Positions 57,199-64,000 of a stretch of 64,000 nucleotides of DNA are shown here, in pieces. Where the stretch lies: NCBI GenBank assembly GCA_902826835.1, contig CADEGH010000028.1:1-64000 (forward strand). The letters run 5' to 3'. Both the position numbers and the translations under genes were made by a program. This stretch comes from an uncultured bacterium (GTDB lineage Bacteria; Planctomycetota; GCA-002687715). The number at the start of each line of letters is the position of its first letter. Position 1 is the first letter of the stretch. The notes under the pieces are model-generated. The model was not told the DNA's origin. It searched no databases and worked only from the letters and a program-made list of their open reading frames with translations.

Positions 57199-58319
57199 TG
57201 CCCCGCATCCCCCACATCAAGAGTCTCGAAACCCGCCACGAGGAGAGCCGTGTAGCGGTACTCCGGGGACTTGAGAACCTCGGTCGGCGCGACTTCCTCA
57301 AAGTCGCGGCCGCGAGCTTCGGAGCGGCGGCAACGATGAACCTCCGAACGCCGCATTCCTACCAGCCGGTGAAGATCGACCCCGGTAACGGAGCTGCTCC
57401 CTTCCGCTTCGCCTACATCAGCGACTCGCATCTCTACGACCGGGAGGTCAACGAGCGATTTGTCCGCTCTCTCCTCCGCGCGGTCGACGACATCAACGCC
57501 CAGGATCCCGCCCCCGATTTTGTGCTCTTCGGCGGCGACCTCGCGCAGCTCGGCCAAACCTCGGAGCTCAAGCTCGGAGCGCAGATACTCGGCGCGCTCA
57601 AGGCCCCGGTCAAGATGATGGTCGGCGAACACGACTGGTACCTGGACATGGGCGAGGCCTGGCGGGAGAGGTTCGGCGCCGATCGTTACTCCTTCGACCA
57701 CAAGGGCGTCCACTTCGTGGTGCTGAACAGCGTCCTCGAAGCGGATTTTTGGACCGCCCGCAAGCTCTCGCCGATGGAACGCATGCTCACCGTCGCGGGT
57801 CTCGACAATGGAGCTCAGAACCCCTTCACGGTCGGCGACGAACAGCGGGCATGGCTCGCCCAGGACCTCGCAGAGGTCGACAAGAAAACGCCTCTGGTCG
57901 TCTTCAGCCACTCTCCGCTCTACAAACTCTACAAGCCCTGGAACTTCTGGACCGACGACGCCGAGGAAGTTCAGGCCCTCCTCAGGCCGTTCGAGGCAGT
58001 GAGCGTGATCCACGGCCACACCCACCAATTGCTCACCCAACGTATCGAGCACTTGAACTTTCACGGCATGCTTTCGACGGCCTGGCCTTGGCCCTATGCT
58101 CCACAAGGCCTTCCGGAAATCACGGTTCAGATGAATCGCCCGAATCCCTTCAATCCCCTGGATGGCTGCGGAACCGGACAGGTGCACGTTCACGCGGACG
58201 GGCTGGTCGACAAGATTTACGATCTGTGGAATCGCAATCCGATCACGGTGTCCAAAGTGTTCACGAGTTCCGGTGGCAAGTCGGACCGGCCGCCTGCCAC
58301 CACCAAGAAGAGCTACTAA
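57195..58319 (+). CDS. Tat-exported calcineurin-like metallophosphoesterase
   Basis: This 374-residue protein has a twin-arginine signal, NLGRRDFLKVAAA (Arg31-Arg32). The metal-binding motifs are DSH (in ISDSHLYD), GGDLAQLG, then VGEHDW where GNHD is usual, and HGHTHQ. The Asn ligand of the GNHD motif is replaced by Glu, which could alter the metal centre. It overlaps the peroxidase gene by four bases and is followed by a cytochrome gene 12 bp on, so the three are co-transcribed. Confidence 0.85.
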   Translation: MMPRIPHIKSLETRHEESRVAVLRGLENLGRRDFLKVAAASFGAAATMNLRTPHSYQPVKIDPGNGAAPFRFAYISDSHLYDREVNERFVRSLLRAVDDINAQDPAPDFVLFGGDLAQLGQTSELKLGAQILGALKAPVKMMVGEHDWYLDMGEAWRERFGADRYSFDHKGVHFVVLNSVLEADFWTARKLSPMERMLTVAGLDNGAQNPFTVGDEQRAWLAQDLAEVDKKTPLVVFSHSPLYKLYKPWNFWTDDAEEVQALLRPFEAVSVIHGHTHQLLTQRIEHLNFHGMLSTAWPWPYAPQGLPEITVQMNRPNPFNPLDGCGTGQVHVHADGLVDKIYDLWNRNPITVSKVFTSSGGKSDRPPATTKKSY

Positions 58320-58331
58320 GGAGAATACCCC

Positions 58332-58988
58332 GTGCAGAGGATCCAGCTTTCAACGATCGCAGGGTTTGGGATGCTCATCCTCACCCTGATGCCGGCCTGC
58401 GGGGATGCTCGCGGCGACACCGCGGTGAATGTCCTCATGTGTGACGGCAAGACGAGTATCGAAGTCAAACCCGCCGAGACGGCCGACGAAGGGAAGGCCA
58501 TCGCGGACTCCCTCATGGCGCAATGGCGGCAGAACAACCCAGGTGCCAACTGGGAGGCGGACGTCCGTCGCAGCCACCCCCGCGTCCCGAGACCCCACGA
58601 CAACCAGGAACTGATGGGTGACGGCCAGGGTCCCGGACACACCTATGGAGCATTCACCGCCGACGACCTCGCCCTCTGGGAACGCGAGACCTACCGCACC
58701 GTTCTGGAAGGCGCCCGGATCTTCCACTCTCATAAAGAGCTCGGCAGCACCATCGCAGTCTCCTGCGATATGTGCCATCCGGATGCCGCGAACACCCATC
58801 CCGAAACCTACCCCAAATATCAAGTCCAAATGGGGCGGGTCGTCCTTCTGCGAGACATGATCAACTGGTGCCTGGAACATCCGGTGCGCTCAAAACCGAT
58901 TTCCCCGGATGATCCGAGGATGCGCGCTATGGAGTCCTACATCCTTGCCGAACGGTCTGGCACCCCGCTGCGCTACGGCAAACACTGA
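58332..58988 (+). CDS. Lipoprotein SoxA-like c-type cytochrome
   Basis: GTG 58332 has AAGGAG at good spacing. This 218-residue protein has a lipobox LMPAC (Cys23). The C-terminal half has one heme motif CDMCH in a SoxA-like setting: GARIFHS, then YPKYQVQMGRVVLLRDMINW and a later Cys in WCLEHP. Third gene of the peroxidase operon, so it may donate or accept electrons for the peroxidase; thiosulfate chemistry is not shown. Confidence 0.75.
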   Translation: MQRIQLSTIAGFGMLILTLMPACGDARGDTAVNVLMCDGKTSIEVKPAETADEGKAIADSLMAQWRQNNPGANWEADVRRSHPRVPRPHDNQELMGDGQGPGHTYGAFTADDLALWERETYRTVLEGARIFHSHKELGSTIAVSCDMCHPDAANTHPETYPKYQVQMGRVVLLRDMINWCLEHPVRSKPISPDDPRMRAMESYILAERSGTPLRYGKH

Positions 58989-59064
58989 GCACGTACGGCC
59001 CCGGCCCTGGTGCGCGCGCGGAGACCGCCTCGGACGCCGCAATGAGATGCGGAGGCTTCGCGGA

Positions 59065-59517
59065 TCAGAGCCCTTCGGGCGGAACGATCTTGGACTGCAC
59101 TTTGGCGTGGACTTCGACCACGACACCGGGGGACGGAGCCTCGAGGGCCTCCTGGGCCGCCGCGGATTCACCGCTTCCCGTCCCGTCGGGCCAGATGCGG
59201 AAGCCGCCGGAGAGGGAGGATCCGATCGTCCAAGTGCCCCAGATTCCGCGGCCTTCCCGAAACCCCCGGTAATGCACCGAGTGGCTGCCGGTGTACGCCT
59301 TGTTCCAGTTGAGCTCGAGCGAGTCCTGGTCGTAGCGCCCCGTGATCGTGAAGGCGCCGACATCGTCTCCGCCTTCCCCGTCGATGAGGCCGGAAGAGAA
59401 CGTCAGTTGGAGATCCATCCGATGGCGTGAGGGGTCACCACGATAAACGTAGAAGCCCTTCCAGGTGCCACTGGGGAACAACGCACGGTCGGTTGTAGGA
59501 GCTGCTTCCGTAGTCAT
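59065..59517 (-). CDS. Small beta-rich hypothetical protein
   Basis: I start at ATG 59517, giving 150 residues that begin MTTEAAPTTDRALFPSGTWK. The body is a run of beta strands (GTWKGFYVYRG, then FTITGRYDQDSLELNW, then GIWGTWTIG) similar to lipocalin-like barrels. No signal peptide. It converges on the SoxA-like gene and diverges from the S41 gene. Family not recognised. Confidence 0.55.
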   Translation of the reverse strand: MTTEAAPTTDRALFPSGTWKGFYVYRGDPSRHRMDLQLTFSSGLIDGEGGDDVGAFTITGRYDQDSLELNWNKAYTGSHSVHYRGFREGRGIWGTWTIGSSLSGGFRIWPDGTGSGESAAAQEALEAPSPGVVVEVHAKVQSKIVPPEGL

Positions 59518-59646
59518 GTGCGCGGTGATCTTACCATTTCGGCGCCAGCCAGGATCCGCGAAAAGCCCGCTCATCCCCCACCTCGTATAGGATGCCCTTC
59601 GCGCTCGGTTCCACATCCCGACCCACGCTCAACACCGAGGAGTTCC

Positions 59647-60897
59647 ATGACCGGTGCCACGACTCGAACGACCGTCTCGCGAACGCTCCGGTGCCTGGTC
59701 TCGGCCCTGCTGATCGCGGGTTGCCTCCAAAGTCAGGAGCCAGCTCCGACCATCGACTGGAAAGCCGACCTCGCGACGCTCGCGTCGGAATTGCCCAAGC
59801 GCCACAAAAATCCGTTCACCGTGATCACCGCCGAGGAATTTGCCGAGCGCGTGCAAGCGGCCGAAGCCCGGCTGAAGGGACTCGACGATCTTCGGGCCGC
59901 GGTCGAACTCGGCTTGGTTGTCGGAGCGATTCGAGACAGCCACACCGCCCTCGATTTGCCGACCCTTAGGGAGTCGAACCTCGCCGCCCGCATCTGGACT
60001 TGGAAGGACGGGTACTTCGCGTTTCAGGCGCGGAAGGAACACGCCGCGATGCTCGGAAAGCCGATCGTGAAGATCGGCGGCAACACGATGGAGGCAGTGA
60101 CCAAGCGCATCTCGGAACTCGATCCGGCCGACAACGAGACTTACACCCGGATGCGCACCGCCTTGCGGCTGATGCAACCGCGTGCGCTGTGGGCGCTCGG
60201 AATCACCGACTCGCCGGAAGTGGTGCCGATCACGGTGCTCGAAGCGGACGGATCCGAGCGCACCTTCGAAGTCGGAGTCGGCCAGCGGCAAAAAGACGAC
60301 GCCCTCGCCGCCCCGGCGGAGCGCAGCACCACTGCCCAGCGTCCCGGCTGGCATCAGCATGTCTGGTTGGAAGACGAAGGCCTGCTCTACATCCAATTCA
60401 ATTCCTGCTCGACTTCGAAAGAGCAGGATCTCGACACGTTCGGTGATCGGATGCTCGAGATCACCGGGACCGGCAAGGTGCGGGCCCTCGTAATCGATCT
60501 CCAATACAACGGGGGCGGCAACTCGCGGCTCGGGGACGCGCTCTTCGCCAAACTGGCCAAGAACGAGCCCATGCAAAGCAAGAAGAACGTCTTTGCGATC
60601 ATCGGGCGTCAGACTTTCTCGTCCGCGATCCTCAATGCCGTATCGCTGAAGAACCGGTACGGATTCGTATGGGTGGGGACCGAAACCGGTGGCAGCCCCA
60701 ATCACTTCGGAGAGCTCAAGACCCTCACCCTGCCCCACTCCAAGCTGGTGCTCCAGTACTCGACCAAACGATTCGATTTGGGCCCGCCGGGCGCCACCAG
60801 CCTGAAACCCGACCACGAAGTCGCCCCGACCTTCGCCGAGTGGCGCAGCGGGAAAGACCCGGTGCTCGAGCTCATTCGGCGCCTCGCCCGGGATTGA
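59647..60897 (+). CDS. S41-family serine peptidase lipoprotein
   Basis: ATG 59647 gives a 416-residue protein with lipobox IAGC (Cys26). The S41/tail-specific protease core is present: LGLVVGAIRDSHTALDLP, ALVIDLQYNGGGNS and GRQTFSSAIL with the nucleophile Ser325 or Ser326. No PDZ domain is visible, so it belongs to the C-terminal-processing type without PDZ. It may act on cell-surface peptides. The next gene converges. Confidence 0.8.
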   Translation: MTGATTRTTVSRTLRCLVSALLIAGCLQSQEPAPTIDWKADLATLASELPKRHKNPFTVITAEEFAERVQAAEARLKGLDDLRAAVELGLVVGAIRDSHTALDLPTLRESNLAARIWTWKDGYFAFQARKEHAAMLGKPIVKIGGNTMEAVTKRISELDPADNETYTRMRTALRLMQPRALWALGITDSPEVVPITVLEADGSERTFEVGVGQRQKDDALAAPAERSTTAQRPGWHQHVWLEDEGLLYIQFNSCSTSKEQDLDTFGDRMLEITGTGKVRALVIDLQYNGGGNSRLGDALFAKLAKNEPMQSKKNVFAIIGRQTFSSAILNAVSLKNRYGFVWVGTETGGSPNHFGELKTLTLPHSKLVLQYSTKRFDLGPPGATSLKPDHEVAPTFAEWRSGKDPVLELIRRLARD

Positions 60898-60965
60898 CAG
60901 GCCGGAGTGTCGAGCAGACCTCTTCACGAAGTGTTCAATTCTCGGGGCTGTTACGGCACGAGAAT

Positions 60966-62225
60966 TCAGCGCGTGGGACTCGGGCCGGCGGCGCGTGCGC
61001 GCGCGATGACGAACTCGACGAGCCGATCGAGAGCGTTCGGATTCAGGACTTCCGGCGCCAATGCGGCCGCAACCTGCGGAGCCGCAGCCATCACGAGTTC
61101 GGAGAGCTCCGCCACACGATCGCGGACGTACGGGAAGCCCAGACCGGCTTCGGTGGTGAAGAGCGCCCACCCTTTGTGGTCGAGCTCCGCGAGCGTGGTC
61201 CGCTTGCCGATCTTCATCGCAAACTTGGGCGAGAGTTCGGAGTAATAAGTGGTCGCGAGAAGGTCGTAGAGCGGAGCCAGCGCCGGGCCGTTGGCGGTGT
61301 AGAGAATCGAGAAGTTCTTGCCATGGGCGTCGGCGTTGCCGACGATGACGTTGAAAATTGCGGCATCGAGTAGGCGGAGCACCGAGGGGGCAGGCGGAAC
61401 GGCGACCCGCCTCAGAAGTTCGAAACAAGCTTGGAAAGTGGGGCCGCCTTCGCTTGCGTACTTGCGCTCGGGAGGGTGTCCCAGGGCTTGACAGAAGTCC
61501 TCCTGATGCACCCGGTGGAGGTTTCCCTCCGCATCGCGGCGGCGGTCATAGCGCTCGATCAGGAGGAACTCGCGGTTGCCCACGATGCGGGGTGAAACCG
61601 GAGCGGTTTTCAGGCCCACCGCCGCGGCGAGGCGCATGGTGAACGCTTCGTTTTCGGTCGTGTCGGTGAAGTCCGGAATCGGTGGCTTCAGGATGTGGGT
61701 GGTCGGTTGGCCCGGGGCGGGCAATGCCACGGCTCCCGCGTGGAGCACGACGGGCACCTTCGACTGCGCTCCGGCGAGGGAAAGCCGAAGGCCGTACTGG
61801 CCTGCAAGCAGCGGCCGTTTCGGCAGCTCATCGAGCATCGCCACGAGGCGGATTTCGTCCAGATGGGTCGGCGGCGCGGTGGGGTGCGAGTCTGGGTGCG
61901 GAATGCCCTCGGGCAAGAGCATGAGCGCACCGGCGACGTCGCCCCCGAGTTCGTCTAAGAGCGCAAAGTCGTTGGCCTTCGAGACGCCCAAGGCCTTGGC
62001 AGCGCTTTCGCGTTGCCCCTCGTCGGGCAAAAGGCCGGCGAAAAAGGGGCGGCATTCACGGCGCCCAAACGGCTTCTCGCGCTTCGGTAGCGAGGCCGAC
62101 AGCGGCGAGGTCTTGGGATCCGATGCCCACACATCGGTGTAGGCGAAGCTGAGATCGCCGTGTTCGTTCTGCGAGAGCACGCCCACCTGCCGACCTTCCC
62201 ACCACACGTGCAAGAGACGCTTCAC
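60966..62225 (-). CDS. hipA: HipA-type Ser/Thr kinase toxin
   Basis: GTG 62225 overlaps the hipB stop as GTGA and gives 419 residues. The N-terminal subdomain (VKRLLHVWWEGRQVGVLSQN) and catalytic core are complete: the loop LSLAGAQSKVPV, FLLIERYDRR, the catalytic VGNADAHGKNFS and the metal-binding LYDLL. HipA phosphorylates Glu-tRNA synthetase (GltX) in E. coli and induces persistence; the target here is unproven. Neutralised by the upstream HipB. Confidence 0.92.
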   Translation of the reverse strand: MKRLLHVWWEGRQVGVLSQNEHGDLSFAYTDVWASDPKTSPLSASLPKREKPFGRRECRPFFAGLLPDEGQRESAAKALGVSKANDFALLDELGGDVAGALMLLPEGIPHPDSHPTAPPTHLDEIRLVAMLDELPKRPLLAGQYGLRLSLAGAQSKVPVVLHAGAVALPAPGQPTTHILKPPIPDFTDTTENEAFTMRLAAAVGLKTAPVSPRIVGNREFLLIERYDRRRDAEGNLHRVHQEDFCQALGHPPERKYASEGGPTFQACFELLRRVAVPPAPSVLRLLDAAIFNVIVGNADAHGKNFSILYTANGPALAPLYDLLATTYYSELSPKFAMKIGKRTTLAELDHKGWALFTTEAGLGFPYVRDRVAELSELVMAAAPQVAAALAPEVLNPNALDRLVEFVIARARAAGPSPTR

Positions 62226-62461
62226 GGGCGAGACTCGGGATCGGAAACTTGCGGGTGTGTGATGGTCAGGGTGCATCCGACCGCTTCCAGCACCTGAAGA
62301 ACCTTGCCGATTTGCGCCGTGGGCTTCCCGGCCTCGAGGTCCACGATGAATCGCAGGCCGACCCCGGCCGCCCCCGCAAGTTGGTCCTGCCGTAGGTTCA
62401 AAGCGCGGCGCGCCCTGCGGACCAAGTTGCCGATTTCAGCCGGGTTCGTGATGGACCTCAT
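62222..62461 (-). CDS. hipB: HipB-type XRE antitoxin and autoregulator
   Basis: The 79-residue protein has an XRE helix-turn-helix (about 9-60): LNLRQDQLAGAAGVGLRFIV, then DLEAGKPTAQ. It overlaps hipA by GTGA. Four near-identical palindromes lie immediately upstream of its start, so it is almost certainly an autorepressor. The C-terminus is short and could be the part removed by protease. Confidence 0.9.
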   Translation of the reverse strand: MRSITNPAEIGNLVRRARRALNLRQDQLAGAAGVGLRFIVDLEAGKPTAQIGKVLQVLEAVGCTLTITHPQVSDPESRP

Positions 62462-62463
62462 GG

Positions 62464-62627
62464 TTTCCCGATCGGGAATTTAGATCTTTCATGGACAGGA
62501 GTCAAGGCTCAAATTTCCTGTTCGGGAAATAATCGCCGTCCGTCGTGGCCTGAGCCGCGCAATGTCCCGATCAGGAAATATTGGCCGCGTGCGGCTCTCT
62601 CCTATCCACATTTTCCCGATCGGGACT
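62464..62627. promoter_or_regulatory. Four HipB operator palindromes at 49-50 bp spacing
   Basis: Core TTTCCCGATCGGGAAT occurs at 62464-62479; variants at 62514-62529 (TTTCCTGTTCGGGAAA), 62563-62578 (TGTCCCGATCAGGAAA) and 62612-62627 (TTTCCCGATCGGGACT). Centres are 50, 49 and 49 bp apart. The first lies two bases from the hipB start. The rest of the gap to 62821 shows no gene. Confidence 0.85.
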
Positions 62628-62820
62628 TTTTCTGTCGGCAACCCCTCGCGGCCCCAGCCCTCCACTGAGTCAGCCCACCATTCCGCTCTCCAATTCCCCG
62701 TGCAGCGCGGGTCGCGAATGTGGGTCGACGCGGGAGGCGACCGAGCGAATCTCAAGGACCTCGGTCACGGGAAGGCCAGTGGACACCAGCACGTCCAAGA
62801 GGCAACGCAGGAGCTCCCTC

Positions 62821-63393
62821 ATGATCTTTTCGACCTTGGCATTGGCCCTCAGTGTCCTTCTTCCCTCTCCTTCCTCCCCCACCCCGGCACATCTTTCCTC
62901 GGCACCGACCCAGGACGTTCGCATCGAGCGAATTCCGCTCAAACATGCGGCCGCCCATGATGCCCAAGGACTACTAAGGCAGCTTCTCCAGCCGAAATCG
63001 CGGGATGGCCAAAACACGGGCGCCGCCGAAGCAGAGCCCACCAACACGCTGGTGGCGGATGGCCGGACCAACGCGCTGCTCGTCCGAGGCAGCGCCGACT
63101 GGATTGCCGCCGTCAAAGAGGGCGTCGCCGTAGTTGACATCATGGTCGAACCCGCCGAGATGGCAGACTTGACCACGAGAGTGATCACCCTCCAACACGC
63201 TCAAGCCCAAAACGTCGAGCGAGTCCTCCTCAACGTGTTCGGTAACAATCGTGTCAAGGACGGTGGGGCCCGCGCCACTTCGGACGTGCACACCAATCGC
63301 GTGGTCTTGCGCTCGACCGAGCCTGAAGTCTCCGCGATGAGTCGCTTGGTCGAAGAACTCGACAAGAAGCCCGCCAGTTCCGATCCCAAATGA
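62821..63393 (+). CDS. Stand-alone secretin N-domain protein, exported
   Basis: ATG 62821 follows AGGAG and leads into a signal peptide (about 1-30). The 190-residue protein has two secretin-N/NolW-like domains: RIERIPLKHAAAHDAQGLLR, then NTLVADGRTNALLVRG, and RVITLQHAQAQNVERVLLN, then SDVHTNRVVLRS. The beta-barrel of a secretin is missing and no type II/III genes are nearby. It may be a chaperone or pilotin-like partner. Confidence 0.72.
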   Translation: MIFSTLALALSVLLPSPSSPTPAHLSSAPTQDVRIERIPLKHAAAHDAQGLLRQLLQPKSRDGQNTGAAEAEPTNTLVADGRTNALLVRGSADWIAAVKEGVAVVDIMVEPAEMADLTTRVITLQHAQAQNVERVLLNVFGNNRVKDGGARATSDVHTNRVVLRSTEPEVSAMSRLVEELDKKPASSDPK

Positions 63394-63449
63394 GCCTCGA
63401 CACACCGTTCAGCCGCCGACCTGGCCGGGCGCGATAAGCTCGGCCGACC

Positions 63450-64000
63450 ATGGGCCAATTCCACTTCGATCACGGTCCGCGTCTGGCATTCCTCGCCGCG
63501 GTGATGCTTCTCAACGCCCTCGGGTGGTCGAGGGCTCCCGCCCAAGCTCCCGTCGTCGTTCCGGAAGCGCTGCACCGCGCCGTCGACGGATGGCTGGATA
63601 ACCGCTTCGAGCGCGGGGATCCCACGCTGCCGCTGCGGCTTCTGGGTAGCAAGCCTCCGAGCGACCTGCACCAAATCGAAGCCGCCCTCCGCGCCGGACG
63701 ATTTCAGTACCCGGCCCCACCGGCGCCACGCGGCCAACTCACGCGCCAGCTTCCTTTGCCCTGCGACCACGTCGACCATGAAACGCAGTTCATGATCTAC
63801 GTTCCCAAAGCGTACGATCCGAAGCGCGCCCATCCGCTCCTCTTGGTCGTGCACGGAGGAAGCGCCGCTCGGGACATCGCCTTCGGCGAGCGCGCAGCGC
63901 GCGGAGGGATCGATCCGCACTGGATTCGCGAGGCCGAGCAACGCGGATGGATCCTCGTGGCGCCGATCACCGACCGGGGCTGGATGCACATCGGCAACTC
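63450..64000 (+). CDS. Alpha/beta hydrolase (esterase-like), 3' truncated by window edge
   Basis: The first 183 residues show a signal peptide (about 10-32), a linker and the start of an alpha/beta hydrolase: MIYVPKAYDPKRAHPLLLVVHGG is followed by AEQRGWILVAP. This is the beginning of an esterase/PHB-depolymerase-like fold with the oxyanion HGG. The nucleophile Ser lies beyond the window end, so activity cannot be judged. Confidence 0.75.
   Translation, partial: MGQFHFDHGPRLAFLAAVMLLNALGWSRAPAQAPVVVPEALHRAVDGWLDNRFERGDPTLPLRLLGSKPPSDLHQIEAALRAGRFQYPAPPAPRGQLTRQLPLPCDHVDHETQFMIYVPKAYDPKRAHPLLLVVHGGSAARDIAFGERAARGGIDPHWIREAEQRGWILVAPITDRGWMHIGN

Overview
This is a GC-rich bacterial window with short intergenic gaps, many ATGA, TGATG and GTGA start/stop overlaps, and a very large share of exported proteins. 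I infer a Planctomycetota-like organism, possibly of a marine or deep-branching lineage. The reasons are an ECF sigma factor paired with a Ser/Thr kinase, a kinase carrying an SUMF1-like domain, a planctomycete-type cytochrome c domain, many exported beta-propeller and carboxypeptidase-regulatory-like proteins, and a bacterial deiodinase-like selenoprotein. No rRNA, tRNA or CRISPR array was seen, so the taxonomic call is an inference.

Layout. 1-230: edge of an IS1634-type element. 709-7381 (minus): a likely operon of a beta-propeller protein, a GT39-type glycosyltransferase, a Na+/solute symporter, a GH3 beta-N-acetylhexosaminidase and an RlmD-like methyltransferase that lacks its catalytic Cys. 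7533-17432: two 731-residue paralogous secreted trypsin-like proteases flanking a repeat-domain protein and an AlkD-like DNA repair protein with a histone-like tail, then a TolB-like propeller. 17643-22741: a giant kinase/STAND/TPR/GAF/sigma54-activator/Fis fusion behind its own good sigma54-type promoter. 22782-33157: exported proteins, a divergent ECF sigma factor and kinase pair, an inactive-looking C39-like protein and a long propeller. 33314-38845 (minus): a five-gene porin and cytochrome operon. 39033-43950: a lysozyme-like protein, a carboxypeptidase-regulatory-like protein and an AAA ATPase/DUF4276-type defence cassette. 44136-46871: a Cys-rich secreted protein with a MauE-like membrane protein. 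48977-51476 (minus): a four-gene operon with an in-frame UGA (selenocysteine) deiodinase-like protein and a 50-residue Cys-rich protein. 52038-55758: CstA, DedA and Dps. 55885-58988: di-heme peroxidase, Tat metallophosphoesterase and SoxA-like cytochrome. 60966-62627: hipBA with four evenly spaced operators. The right edge cuts an alpha/beta hydrolase.

The most important observation is the selenoprotein. Read normally it is two unrelated fragments. Read through the UGA it is one 233-residue deiodinase-family redox protein, with a bacterial SECIS-like hairpin at the expected distance. The small Cys-rich protein that overlaps its stop codon shares a cysteine pattern with a second Cys-rich protein located beside a MauE-like gene, which suggests a thiol or selenol redox theme. 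Other points are the autoregulatory-looking sigma54 promoter of the kinase-activator fusion, a 17-bp palindrome shared between that gene and the porin operon, and the 49-50 bp operator phasing at hipBA.
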